Positions 12,901 to 25,559 of a stretch of DNA of 64,000 nucleotides are shown here, in pieces. The notes beneath the pieces are model-generated. The model was given only the letters and a program-made list of their open reading frames with translations. It was not told where the DNA came from and did no database searches. This DNA is from Andrena cerasifolii. Its lineage: Eukaryota; Arthropoda; Insecta; Hymenoptera; Andrenidae. The first letter of the stretch is position 1. Each line of letters starts with the position of its first letter. The position numbers were made by a program, and so were the translations under genes. Location: the NCBI RefSeq assembly GCF_050908995.1, contig NC_135124.1, positions 7,502,001 through 7,566,000 on the forward strand. Direction: 5' to 3'.

Positions 12901-15340
12901 CGGAACGTTATTAGCACGCTCGTTAACAGGTATCGGCCGATATTCGCGATGAATAACGAACGGCGCTGCCATTAAGAAGCAGGGCGACGGCGAACGCGCG
13001 AAACGGGGCCATTGGAGCGATGCTTTTTCCAAGAGGCTGCAAGTCGCTGAAAAATATGCACGGCCCCGCGGTATTGGGCGATATTTAATGGCGTCGTAAA
13101 AGTCGTCAGTGAACCGCTATCGACGGAAAGTTTTCATACGGAGATCCTGGCTCATTAAAGTTTCGCGCGCCTGCCTACCGTGGAAAAGAGTGTTCCAGGA
13201 TATTCCGAGCCAATTATGCGGTACTCGTGAATCGCGAAAGCCTCCGCGATTCTTTCATCATTTTCTACCGGCTACGAAACTGTATTTAATCGTTGATTAA
13301 ACTTTGACCTTCAATTTCATTGGTGCACAGGTTAGAATAAGCTCGTTTTAGACTCTGATCTTGGTGTAATTTGAAATCCTTAGTTTCTTCAAGAAGCAAT
13401 ATTGGGGTGGAAGACGCGAGGGTAGTAATAACTTACGCGCCTTAATAAAAGTCAACAAAAAATATGGTTTATTTAAGGATGCACAGCAAAAACTTCTTTA
13501 GAGTAAAAATGTTGAGCAGAAATAAGGAAAAACCCCGAGTCCTGAGACAGGGGAGGTTTCGTCGCCTGGCAAAGTCCAAAGGCCGCGAAACCTTCGGTTA
13601 AATTTTATTACCCTACCTGGTCTTCTGCTTCGCTCGAAGTCCAGCGCTACGCACGCTACATTATATGTGGATGAATATTTAGGGTGGGTCAGATTGGACC
13701 CCGCATCCGCCAAGCCAGGGTTAAGGGTTCGATGAAATTAAAGAATTGATTAGTTCCACGTGTTTGGTGTTGCGCGAGAACTGTGCGCTTGAAAATATTT
13801 CATCCGGGGGAGAAATGTTTTTCAATTATAGAAAAGGGAGTTGAGTATGATTAATTACAGTTCTTTGCTCACCCCGCGCGATGGTTTTATTAAAATACTC
13901 CCTTTCTCTGTGAAAAGGAGAATATTCTTGACAAATGAATGGAAAGCACGACCGCAGCCTTCCTTTTTTCTTGCGCAGCTTTCTTGACGCAGGAAATGGA
14001 GAAAATATACTTAAATCCACTCGCAACTGCAGTTATTATTTTCTCAGTAAATCAAGAATGTAATGCCGCCTGTGGCTCTCTATCTGAAACTCTAATATTC
14101 TTCGCCCGTCCAGTAAAGAGTACTTTGATGAATTAAAAAAGGAACAGTGGAAAATATATTAAGGTAACAATATTTCAGAAATATTTTCTCGCGTATTTAA
14201 AGCAGGGATATCGCAGAAAAAAAGGTGTCATTCATTTGCATAAAGACGGAGAAAAGAAGCAAGGCAAAGGCGCGAAAGAAATACCGGCGCCCGACGAATC
14301 GTTGACCTATACTACTTACTCGTAGCCCAGCGTTTCGGGAGCTAACTTTAACGCATTAATCACAGCGAGTTGCGAGGCCGTGGAATACGAAATTAACAAA
14401 TACAACTTCACATTGTACGGTGGCATGCCGTTGTTCATTATAATTTTCGTGTGTAATACTGTAACGCGGTATACTTTAAATGTGATTCTCGTGGGAGGCT
14501 GTTGCGCGCTGCTCCTCTACAAGCGAAATTCACAGTCGTCATTAATTTCTTTGGGCACGGAAATAATTGTATACCGACACTCGGGCTATCTATGGAACTG
14601 ACAAACACAGCAGGCCATTTGAAAAATTCTCAGATTAAAAACTTCAAATCGTTAAACGATGCTTAGTCGCATTTACTGCAGTATAGTGTGGATGACTGGT
14701 TTGTTCGCATGAATTAAGAAGAATTATGGGAACCATTACCTTGCTGTTGCTTTTTAATGCCTAAATCGATATCACTCGACCCATGATTTTAATACGGGAA
14801 GCAAGATTATAGGTGCAATGTCTTCGAATGGACGTGAAAGTCTCTTACGAACAAATTGAGTGACTGTATTATTACCTGTATCTTGAATTCGTTAAGTAGT
14901 ACGTCTCTTATATGTCTGATTGTTAACGTAACATATTAGTAAAATATTAGAAACTAAGTTTCAAAATGTAGCAATTCACAGGGTCAGTAAAGACCCCAGA
15001 AGTCCTTCCAGTATTTCACTGTAGGTTTCACACGTACAGCTGATTTATTCGGTACTAAGAAAAATTGGACCAGCTCCAAGATGCTTGCTGATGTTCTGAA
15101 GTGATACGTGAATTAGTTCATTAGTAGAAATCTCATCGAGACAATTCCATATGCAAATCTAACCCTCGTAGTTCTCGTATTTCTAAACATTACCAATTCC
15201 CTGGCTTAAAAAATATAATTTTCGAGTAAAACACAGGTTCTTTTTTTTCATGGTTCACCGTTCATTATCAGATAAATCCGAACAGTAATACAGGTAGTTC
15301 GCAGAGATACCTTCAACGTCGATTAATTTTCAAACTCCGA
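9967..15340. other. non-coding stretch
   Basis: Frames up to 96 codons exist but none is recognisable. 12.05-13.25 kb is CpG-rich and rich in CGCG words between AT-rich blocks, a texture often seen in conserved non-coding DNA; conservation itself cannot be judged from one sequence. Confidence 0.55.
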
Positions 15341-18300
15341 AAAAATGCTGCTGTACAGTTCCGCCTTATTTTTTCATCTAGAATCGCTTCCTTTTGGATT
15401 GTACCGCCCGGCTGGAGAGGCCTTGTGGATCCCTGCGACCCACGCGAGTTTCCTTAGATTCCTAGTTGCAGATGCGGGTGTCCGAGCGCGAAATCTTTGG
15501 AGCACCGGCTCGGAACTCGTAACAGCAGCGGCGCCGTTTAACGGCGTATTTATGGGAACAATTGCGCTGGGTCCCGTGTGCTTATTCACGGTCCGTAAAG
15601 TCTCGCGGTTCGTTACGGTCGCACCTTCGCCATTCCTTCGTCGTGCTCGCCCAGAGATTCCGATCGGCCAAAAGGACCAGGGAATTAACGATCCTCGCCG
15701 AAACTTGCCCCCGAATATTTTCCAGCGCTATTGTTCCCCGTTTACGAAGAAGAGGCAAGAGTCTAAGTGAATCTGAGAGCAGCGTGGAAGATCGTTTGGG
15801 AAGTCGCTGATCGGGGCCGGAATTAATCCCCCAGTCATCTGGAAGCGCGCCTTCGAGCAGTGTGGGAATCGAACCTCGCTAGGATCCTGATCAGTCGAGT
15901 GGTTTTGGTCGCGTTTCCTTGTGGCGCGCGATTTGGAGACAATCACTTCTCGATGAGGGGATAGCTGCTGTTGGTTGTATTCTTAGCGTGGTTTCCGTGG
16001 AAAGAAGTTGAAATTCTTCCTTACTTGTTTGCTTGTGGAATTATTTCCTGCGGATGAAGGGTTTTAGAGTGGAAAATATTTCACAAATTCGTGAGTCAGT
16101 TTTCAGGCTTGAAGACCAGAAAATTGCGCGAGCTTCGTGTTTATATTTCTTCAAACTGTATTATAATTTTTCAAAGCGTGATATCATTGTCTGTCATCAG
16201 TTCCATCCTCGGGAGTTCATGCAGTTTTAATTATCTAGTTCAAATAAATTTCTCTTAGACCTCGCTCGAAAATTCTTACTGATACTTTCGTTACTTCAAA
16301 ATTGTCCACCGGCAGCGCTTAGCGTTTCCTTTTCAAGTGTTGAGGCTGAACAACTGGCGAACGGTAAACGAGCAAATTGATGGTTGACGGGGTTGAAATG
16401 GAGAGCCACCTTTCGTTCTTTATCTTAGCGAGGGAGCCATGAAAGTTAAAAAACTGGGTTAGGTTTAACGAGCAAAAAGGACGGGTTAGAGATTATCCCG
16501 AGGAAAAACGTTCGATCCATTATCGGCGGCAGATCCGCTGGAGAATTTCCTCGACGAGCTCTTCCTTCTGGGGCACTTTTAATTAACGTCAGGACCCGTT
16601 TGGCACTCGATTCGACACTTATTTTTCAAGATACACGAGCCATTCCCGCCAGTCGTTTTTCCTCCGTAACAGCTTCGATTCGCGCTGCAATCGTCGTAGA
16701 TTGAATTTTACTGCCTCCGACCGTCGCTAATTACGCTCCTCGCGTCGTTCCCCCTTTACCTTCCCTTTAACTTCATACACGAGGAATTTTACCTCCGTTT
16801 CATGCTCTCCTACGATTGCTTCCCCATTGAGAAACACTCGTGACGTTCGTTTCCATTTCCCGATTTTATCTGTACCTCGAAATGCAACGTGGAAAACTTT
16901 TCACAAGGGACGTTTTATAATTCTGAAACGCAGAGACGTATTTTAATTCCACCGTGGATCAGTGATTGTTAACTCCGTCGTTGTATTAGGTTCAGGAATA
17001 TCAGGAGTAGAATAGGCACTCCGGCGAAGGAATAAAGGGAAATATGAAATATCGAGTGCGCTTTTTCGTTTGCTTCGAATAAAAGAGAAACGTCATAGTT
17101 TAATCAGCGGAGGAATAACGGAACTACAGAGAGACGTAAATCAATTTTTCGAAACGTCAACATGACCTCAAATGCAAAACAGCCTCATCGTTATTCCCCC
17201 TCGTTCTGCGCCGGCAATCAATTCGTGAAAATTCTTGAATTAAAAAAAAAAAGGAGGGGGGGCGGAGAGAGAATTCGGCGTGCAATATCGTCGCAGCTGG
17301 AAAATTACGTTGTTACGGGATTCACTGTTAAGCAGTTATTGATTTGAAAACGTCTCGTTCCATTGTTCAAAACGTTTCTCTCGTCTACAAATATTCGCGA
17401 AATAGTGTTTCTAACCCAGTTCCCTGTGACCCGATTCCGAGTTAATAGAACTGCCGTGCGGGTGCGGAATAATTCCCTCCTGCAATTCTGTTGTATAACG
17501 AGTTTCCGATTAATTTCTTTAATTTCCTCAAATTGAACGTGCAGCGTTTCGATCGGGAGAGAAATAAAACACGCGCTTTTCAGATCATCGTATCACAAGG
17601 GAGCTTATCTGATTCCAAATTGCAGATCGTTAAACATCTGAATCTTCAAATTTAAGAATCGAACTTATTACAATTTAGTAATTTTCAATCCCAAAAATAA
17701 AGAAAACAATACGCATATATTCGATGAAGCTTTACTTACGATACTTCTTCTATGATACGTTGTGCTTCGCATAATACCTACGAAGTAGTTCGGTATAAAT
17801 TACAATCGTTCCATTCATTCGTACTTGAATTTAACAGACTACTTTCAGGGAATAATAAATTCTTTAAAGTAGTACTTTCGAACCATGTTCCCTTTTCCAA
17901 TTTTTTATCACCAATGGAAGTAATATAAAACGCCCAGGAGTACACATCTTTTTTTATCACGCCCCATAATTTTATTCCGCAGTGAAAGGGTTAAACCTCC
18001 TATGGAAGTCCGAGGAGGTGTAAGGAAACCACGTAACTCGCTTACAAAAGCTTTCTCAGCTAACAATCCCCGTGTCTCCCTCCAGGCATATCCGGGCTTT
18101 TCTTCCCGCCGATTATACGGAAACCCGATTTCTCGATAAATTGTTATCCCCCCTAATTTTATTCAGGGCTTAATTAATTCCCCGGCGATCCTTTTTCCCC
18201 CTGGAAAGGCTTCCTCCGAGCGCGTAATCGATAGCTCAATCGACGCTAATAGTTCTCGGTATTAACCACCCCTGGAGAGGACGGAACCGTTTGTCTTGAC

Positions 18301-21300
18301 GATGATCGAGTTCTCCATTGATGCGTTTTCATTCCGCCACGTTCGCATTTCGATTTTCTCCGCTCTGGATCGAGCTGTGCCTGTAAAGGGCTTCTAAGCC
18401 TGTCGACGTTGCTAATTTATTTGCATAATCGTAGGATGTTTGAGATGAGAATAAAATGACGAAGGTGATTTTCTGGGTGTTTTTTTTTTGTGGCTTTTAT
18501 TATAGGTGGATGAAATCGAATGATTGAAAAATGGAAACTGTGTACTTTTGTTTCAAGACTGTTTCAATCTCCTTAGTGTAGGTTTTACATTTCTATGAAC
18601 TGGTTTTATATGTAGTGTTAGGTAGTATGATAAGAAGTAAAGTGATTTCTTCTTGCTCTTTTAATTTCAGTCAACCAATACAAGACGATTGGAAAATATT
18701 GGTATTAATTAATATTAATTGAGGACTACGAATTTTCACAGAATTTTACATTTTAATGGTACGAAGTTGAGCCTCTGTGGATACAAGATGAATCAGCTGA
18801 CTTCATAAGATTATTATGCTCACAGAGTATACGTTCTATGAAAAAGTATTTAGAAAATATAGTACAATAATTAATTTCTCATTTTATCGAAGTGTGCACA
18901 TTTTTAAAATTTTAAAGTGTTGAGGTATACTGTACTATATTTTCCCTCGGTATATTTTACAAACTTTGGAGAAAACAGTTTTTCCAAAAATGAAAGGCTT
19001 ACAAAGCTTATAAATAATTCAACCTACTCACATAATTCTTTTTCTATTAAAACATTAGTTACATAATCTCAGTACCTTGTAATGCAGAGGTGCCAAACTT
19101 TCCAAACAGTATATACAGTATTTTCTGTTACAAATCAAAAGATGTTCCTCAAAAATGAATACACATATCATCGCAGTGCCTTAAAACTTCCTCAACAATT
19201 CTTTAAAAAAATCCGACGTTAATTTCTCGCGAGCATTAAACAATAAACCATTTTAATCAAACTTGCAAACTGCCAGTTTAACCAGTCCGTAAAAAATATT
19301 TCGAAGAGTAGAGCCACTGATGTAACCCAACATTTCTTCGTTAAAGCGTCCACGACTGCCGCTGTCTTTTAGCGTCTGTCCCCGTGGGAGGGAAACCGCA
19401 AAAATTAGGATCAACAGAGGCCACGGCGGGATCTCTTTTGTCATTGTCGGTGTTACCGAAGAAAGATAACCTCCCTAAGAGTGTCCTGCCTGAAAAAAAG
19501 GAGGATAGAGGATAACGAGCCACGCCGTGTGCGATTTTCATTCCTTTCAGGCTGCTAGCAGACGAGAAATCCTTGTAAGGGATTTACAAGATTTAAGAAA
19601 TTGTAAAAGATTGTGAAGGATTTACGAAGATTCGCTCGCGATAACTAACGCGCTGTAAACTGTCTTCTTCCGAGCTTCACGCGTAGAAATACATAGCCAA
19701 GTCCTCTTGAAACTTTAATCTAGATGAAATCTAGGGAAAATGTAGTTGTTCCTTGATCTGTTGCTTTAAATTAAAATTTCGCTTCACCCTGGAGCTCAGG
19801 AAATCCTGCACCTAAATAATATAGACGGTGTTTATTTTTCAGCTAGGAAATCTTTGCTTTTGAAATTTTATAAGCATGGAAGTGCAACATGTTTACACGT
19901 CTGCAGTGGGAAAATCGGCAATCCGAAATTATTGAAGGAAATTTAGAATTCTGTGTATTTATTTTTTCAAAAAAACTTTTACTCGAGATTTGAAGCGAAG
20001 CGCCTTTCAAGTGTAATGCTCTTAGACCCATGGAAAGGCTTCGAATCCAAAATTCGATCATAGAGTCTGGGATTTGTATTTCTTCGAGAAATAGAATTTT
20101 CCGGAGAAAGGGTCGCGGGCTTCAAATATATCGAATTAAATTGAATTTCTTAGTTAAAGGAAAATCTTCAAAATGTTAAAAGAACTTGAATACATCCGGA
20201 AAGAAAAAAAAACGAAAGGTAAATTCTTTATAAAATCAAAGCCAACGAGAAAATCTTATATTAAGGGACGATAAATAAAAGTAAAAATATATTACGTGTT
20301 TATTCGATCAAACTATTTTCATTGGCTATCGATAAACTTTTGCCACTTTTCTGGTAAAAGTACAAGCACATTTTGCACCGACCTACTAGAAGTGTCGCAT
20401 TTCGCGACGCAGAATTATCTTCTTGCTGTGAAAACCAGACACCCCATCCATCCCATTATCGCCTTCAGACGAGAGGAATAAGTCGAACTGTAACCCCGGC
20501 CCTGTACAAATGTCTAACCCTCACAAATTTCGCCATCCAGTTCCATTTATATTCCAGTCCCGTGCTTACAACCGAACTTTCCGCTACCCGCGAGAAGTAG
20601 CCACGGCTCCCTCGAACTTTGCCCGCGCTGGAAAAGCCAGGGTGGAAGGTCGAAGAAAGCGGCAGAAAAGTATCATCGTGTGAAATCGAAGGAAGGACAC
20701 GCCAGACGAAAGGAGGGGGCAGGCTGGGAAAGGGGTAGCCAGGAATTTATTGAAACGCATTAAAGTTTGTTGCTTTTATGGGCCAGCCTCTCCCAGCTAT
20801 GTACATAGCCAACGAAAGCCCCCGAGTTAAAGAAGGTCGTTGATTTATGCGAGTTGGAAAACTTTATTAACTTTCTGTCAAGAAACGTGTTGCAGAGACG
20901 AAGTGTAACGCGCTCGCTGCCAGAGGAAAGCTCCAGGGGGAGGTCAAAGGAAACTGCTGGGGCTGGGAAGGTGTGCCAGACTGGGGGTGGGCGGTTGCGG
21001 TAATCCTGCGAGGGGATGAGCCTTCGAAGGGTTAAACTCGTAGTTACTTATGGGGTTGCTGGCTTTTTATGAGGTGTTCTAGGTAGATATTAACTGCACG
21101 TGGGTGGGTTTCCAACCCTCTCGAGATGTGCGTTTTAACATGCACCCTGTTGCTTAAAAGTGTGGAGCATGTATAGTATTCTTGTAGGCTAAGTTGTAGT
21201 GATTTGACGAATGAAGACGCAATTGTTGGTGGGACTTCTTTGTTTAGAAAACTTTGGTTTGGTGCCTTTTTTCGGGGAGGTTATTAATCTCTACGCTTAT

Positions 21301-21400
21301 TTCACATGTTTACCCAATTTTGGGTGAGTGATTCGGTTATGACGATGAAAGCACCCCTTCAAGCGAGTGCGTTGCTTTACGAAAGAAACGATGGAAATTT
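15341..21400. other. non-coding stretch with CpG-rich patch
   Basis: 15.34-15.95 kb is GC-rich with overlapping open frames on both strands (the longest 141 codons, plus) and no recognisable product. A purine run A11-GGAGGGGGGG lies at 17242-17260. The words GTGAAAGGGTTAA near 17974 resemble one end of a TTAA-type MITE, but no partner end was found. Elsewhere nothing is identifiable. Confidence 0.5.
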
Positions 21401-21412
21401 GTGAGTAGTACA

Positions 21413-22283
21413 AAGGGTAAATCCGGGGCTGTCGGTGCACCTAATATAAAATGGCTATTAAAAGTAACAGTGACATTATTTATTTCATGAGAATAAACAT
21501 AATATGTTCAGAATTTTGCGGTGATTCAGAAAAACTGGTCGATATTTGCTTCAAGACAATATTTGCTGAAAATCAAGTTCAAAACTGAGGTCATGACATC
21601 TGACCATTTCTCTCGGCACTTCGGACGCGTCGTTCGGAGAGATGACCCATATAATTATTCATGAAAAGATATCAAAGAAGTAAGCAAAATTATTTAGGTA
21701 CAACTACAGATTTATTGAAATTTTATTTGTTTACGTTAAACAAGTAAAGAACACATCAAACAAAAAGTGAACTGCCTACTGGCGATTAGCTAAGCAAATA
21801 AATGCATCAGTGAATATATAAACTATATAAACAAAAATAATTTTAAAAAATCCCTCGCAAAATATTATAAATTTAACTGATAGAATAAAAGTTTAGAATC
21901 CCTTACCCACCATTTGAAAGTGAATCATTTATCCCAGTCATAACTGTACCACCTCTCCGTTCTGCAGGGAGAGGTGGTCCTCTCGTTAGCTTTGAAAGGA
22001 AGGATTAATATGGCCAAATGCTTTTGCTGCATTGTCCCTCCATACCTCTACTATCTTATTATCCAAAACATTAAACAAAAATTAACTTCGAAGTATATTA
22101 TAAAAGAGATTCTACGTCTCAACTTACCTTTTGTAGCCTATAAATTAATCAAGAACATCACAGAAGGAAGCTAAACGACGCTGTTCGCTCAACTGTTCGG
22201 CTCCTAGAGCAACAATTGTGCTACACCTTAACGCGTTTTTACATATAGAGTCTGAAATTGCCAACAGCCCCGGATTTACCCTA
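21413..22283. mobile_element. non-autonomous DNA transposon with 20-bp terminal inverted repeats
   Basis: The left end AAGGGTAAATCCGGGGCTGT is matched in reverse complement by the right end TAGGGTAAATCCGGGGCTGT, followed by a YGG continuation. The 871-bp interval is AT-rich and contains a strong internal hairpin (21949-21977). WAGGG ends recall hAT elements, but the 8-bp flanks (GTAGTACA, GTATCAGT) are not convincing duplications, so the superfamily is uncertain. An open frame of 66 codons inside (21974-22174, plus) has no recognisable transposase motif. Confidence 0.75.
21949..21977. repeat. GC-rich hairpin inside the 21.4-22.3 kb element
   Basis: CCACCTCTCC (21949-21958) pairs perfectly with GGAGAGGTGG (21968-21977) across a 9-nt loop. 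Such structures are common in subterminal parts of non-autonomous elements; no function can be assigned. Confidence 0.75.
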
Positions 22284-22289
22284 GTATCA

Positions 22290-23430
22290 GTCGCCAGTCA
22301 CAAAAATATCTTGCATAAATTGGCCTTCATTCATATTTAATTTAAAAAAAAAAAGTATAGTATACAGATAATAGTGTACAGCGTGATTACTGTATTTGTA
22401 TCGACTAGTTTACACAGTAAAGAATTCCATGACAAACACATTCGCTTCAACAGAAAGTTGTAATCACGACTCTTGCCATACAGTCCTTCATTTCCTCGCT
22501 CTGGTTAAGTCCACTCAAATTATCACATCAACAGCAAGCGGGGCGCTGCATAAAGCACGAATAACGATCATGTCTCTGAGCCTCACAGTTTTGGTGATAT
22601 TAATTCACAACCCTGTTAAGTTCACACGCTGTATTTCTCGACTAATCCAGAGTAGACGGTGAATAGACAGTGAGGCTCGAGAAGTTTCGAGGAGGCAGCC
22701 AGGTTGCCCCTTGCCGCTTGCACCTGCACGGGCCGTCGCGGCGCGGCGGTACCAGGGCGTCGACGCTGGTGGCAGCGTCAGTCGCTCGTAATCCTGAAAA
22801 ACTGGGGAACTTTTTTAACGTACCGCGTCCGGCGCTCGAACGGATCTTACGGGGGGAGATCCAACGGAAAGGGGGTCGGGAAATTCGGAGCGAGGCTTCG
22901 TAACTTCCCTTTCCGGATTTCTGTCTACGAAATTCGCGCGGAAGCTGCACCTTTTTCTGGCTTGGCAGCCCGTGAAATATTACGCCGTCTGCTGGATAAC
23001 GTTAAATAGTGTGAAATGTACGGGAACGCAAATTGGACCGTTGCGAGAGGAATTTATGTACTCCAAGAAATGGTGATTTAACGCACAGCGCAGTTTGTAA
23101 TTAATTGGCTGATTGTGTGTGGAGAGGGTGGGTAATGTGAAAGTATTAGGTAGCATTGGATGAATGGGATCGTGCGGTACACTGAATTGGACTATTATTG
23201 CCATTAGCACCTGTGGAAGCAATTATATGCGAGTTAAATGAGGACGCGTGGAGCTATGCACTTAGGGACCATTACGTTTGAATTTTCAAAAATTCAGAAC
23301 AACAGGAAATAGGAATTTAAGGATTATTTTTTGTAAGCTCATCGTGGTGCGATCTTTAAATTCGTCATTACTTTCGTTTTCAATGGAACTATATATGCAT
23401 TTTATTCTTTTTTAACTTCTTTTTAGAACT
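22290..23430. other. non-coding; CpG-rich patch 22.70-22.95 kb
   Basis: Frames are open on three registers in the GC-rich patch and none has homology. The segment separates the 20-bp-TIR element from the Tc1-type MITE. Confidence 0.5.
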
Positions 23431-23435
23431 ATATA

Positions 23436-23950
23436 CAGTGACTTGCGAAAGTATTTGGTCACCCTTTAAAACAGAATAACTTGTTTAAAATTAGTCCAAA
23501 CGACTTGAGTTTTTTTGAGAAGCTAGAAGGATTAGTTTGCTAAGTGACGTGTTTCGTCGTTTTGAAAAAAAATGCAATTGATCGGAATAGCGAAAAAAAT
23601 AGTAAATGTTGTTTTTGCCGAAAACTGTCAAAATGTGTGATTTTCACCAACTTTGACTGTTTGTAGCTCATAGCTGCGATAACTAATTTTAATGAAATTT
23701 TCAGCACGTATACAGCTTACTTAAATTTACAAAAGGCATTTTTTACATTTTCAGACAAAAAAGTTGGGAAAAAATGACATTTACTATTTTTTTTCGCTAT
23801 TCCGACCAGTTGCAATTTTTTCCAAACGACGAAACACGTCACTTAGCAAACGAATCCTTCCAGCTTCTAAAAAAAACTAAAGTCCTTTGGACGAATTTTA
23901 AACAAGTTATTCTGTTTTAAAGGGTGGTCGAATACTTTTGCACGCCACTG
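23436..23950. mobile_element. Tc1/mariner-type foldback MITE with TA target sites
   Basis: The left end is CAGTGACTTGCGAAAGTATT and the complement of the right end is CAGTGGCGTGCAAAAGTATT, each flanked by TA (23434-23435 and 23951-23952). CAGTG ends with TA duplications are typical of Tc1/mariner elements. Arms of about 175 bp (23436-23613 and about 23777-23950) are inverted copies sharing CCCTTTAAAACAGAATAACT, AAGTGACGTGTTTCGTCG and a GCGAAAAAAATAGTAAATGT block. They surround a centre of about 160 bp with no open frame. The element is non-autonomous and must have been moved by a transposase supplied elsewhere. Confidence 0.92.
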
Positions 23951-24009
23951 TATTTCTCTAATAGATTTCCCTAATAGGAATTGAGAATCTTGTAAATCAT
24001 TTGTTCGAT

Positions 24010-24219
24010 GAATCGTCTTTTCTTTTCATTAAGTTTCTGATCTAACAGGGGACTTACAACGGACCTTAGAACAGCTCAGATGACGATTTTAATAATTAAG
24101 TCACTGACTCTGAACTATCATTCCACGACTTAATTATTAAAATCATTACCCGAGCTCTTCTGAGTTCCCTTGCAGCTCCCCTGTTAGTCTATAAATGTGA
24201 TGAAAAGAAAAGACGATCT
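24010..24219. mobile_element. short foldback element, 90-bp arms, 24-bp loop
   Basis: The sequence folds back on itself. The outer arms share ATCGTCTTTTCTTTTCAT, the middle shares CTAACAGGGGA, and the inner 18 bp GATTTTAATAATTAAGTC (24085-24102) is perfectly matched by 24127-24144. The loop is 24103-24126. It sits 60 bp to the right of the Tc1-type MITE. There is no coding capacity and no clear target-site duplication. It looks like a separate MITE; whether its true end is the outer ATCGTC block or the inner AACAGGGG block cannot be decided from one copy. Confidence 0.8.
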
Positions 24220-24224
24220 ATCAC

Positions 24225-25480
24225 ATGAATATTTGACAAGGTTCCCAGTTCCTACAGTTCCAGAACCTGCAAAGACATACCAATCCCGGTAACTCTTGTT
24301 CTTTACAAAATAATAAGTCCAGTTCAATTTTCGAGAAAATCATTCTTGAAGCCACATTCAACCAGCCCTGACGATATCGCATTATGGACCGGTACAGGGT
24401 ACACCGCAACATCCATCAGTAATTTTGGGCCTACCGAAACGATTTGCCTTCTCTGTCGTTTTGCAATCGCGAATTCCTTAAGATTTAATGTTCCTCGTTA
24501 TACAATTGACGGTGCAAGACGGTAATGGTGTCTGACAGGCGTCAAACTGCAGCATCGAATTTGCGGTTCCAATTGTGCACCGGAAGAGGGACCCACCGCG
24601 ATGGCCGATGCGAAGCCACATGCAAATTATGACGAGGCGGCCGTAAACACGGTCTCGAAAAATCCAACCGAAATCTTACCTTGCTGGTAACTGGACCAAA
24701 TTAACTTTGGAGCTCGAGCAGAACGTCGAGCCATCATTTCTGAGAAATCACACTTAGAATCGTTTGTGGAAACTGTCTGGTCGAACGTCCCATTGACGAG
24801 CATAGATTTGCAACGAAATCAGGTGTATTTGTTTCTGGTGTTTATTAAATTTGTTATTTAGTTTGTTATTTGTTAATTTGAATCATTCGATGAAGACTGA
24901 TTAACTCAAAGAATGATTGTGGAGCACTGAGGTTTATTATAATTTATTCGAAGTATACAGAGTTTTTGTAGCTTGGATAGTATTGTCTGAATCAGTTATA
25001 AGAAGGTGGATGAAGATTACGAAACTTGAGTTTTACTGAAATTATTTGGGGCTCTTGAACTTTTCGAAATTTGGTAATATTAGTGCAATTTAAAAATGGA
25101 CGAACTCGCATACATGTGGATATCATGCATACTTAAAGGATTTAAGTATCTGGAATACACAATGATGATGACAGATATTTTTTAAAATAGAATAATTACT
25201 GCATGATATGCACTTAACATTATAGTGCATGTGAATAATTTAATGGATACATTTTTTCACATGACAAAGTGGTACATTAAATTTTAGTTTTATAATGGAC
25301 TATTAAAGTGAAGGTTTTCAGGAAAATTAACAATTTATATGCTAATTACACGAGGAATATATTTATTAAAATTTATGACAAATAAATTTGTGTAATTCAG
25401 AGACAATTATCTTGTATAAGCTGCATTTTATCTTCCTCTGTATTTAATTTTTTACTGTATTTCTATCTATTCTCATGATT
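24225..25480. other. non-coding, AT-rich toward ratchet site 1
   Basis: 24.40-24.80 kb is GC-moderate. 24.80-25.48 kb is strongly AT-rich and T-rich immediately before the candidate splice site. No gene or repeat is seen. Confidence 0.55.
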
Positions 25481-25526
25481 TGTTAATCAAATTAATCTTG
25501 TGCTTTTATTCATGTTACAGGTAAGT
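25481..25526 (+). promoter_or_regulatory. candidate recursive splice site (ratchet point) 1
   Basis: A branch-point-like ATTAATC (A at 25495) is followed by a pyrimidine-rich tract and GTTACAG ending at 25520, which is joined directly to GTAAGT (25521-25526). The branch A is 25 nt from the AG, a normal spacing. Fused YnNCAG|GTAAGT sites are the known consensus of recursive splicing in long insect introns, where the upstream exon joins the site, regenerates a 5' splice site and is spliced again. The sequence matches perfectly; use in vivo is inference. Confidence 0.6.
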
Positions 25527-25559
25527 CTGCCTTGTTGCCGATATTCAAAGCAGTACGTG
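25521..25559 (+). other. candidate 39-nt recursive-splicing microexon
   Basis: Immediately after the 3' splice site at 25520, 39 nt (13 codons) end at a possible 5' splice site GTG|GTGAGC. The length is a multiple of three. The phase starting at 25521 is stop-free (VSLPCCRYSKQYV), and the neighbouring phase is open for about 41 codons. Recursive-splicing exons that can be skipped or kept have this layout. I recognise no protein in either frame, and a stretch this short can be open by chance. Confidence 0.25.

Noticed and set aside
15845..15905. tRNA-like word GGTTCGATTCC on the minus strand
   Set aside because: The flanking five bases do not form a T-stem and no acceptor or anticodon stem can be built.
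17960..17986. GTGAAAGGGTTAA as an end of a TTAA-type MITE
   Set aside because: No matching inverted end found within about 1 kb upstream.
18480..18512. fused site TTATTATAG|GTGGAT after a T-run
   Set aside because: Good acceptor but the donor half lacks the GTAAG/GTGAG consensus.
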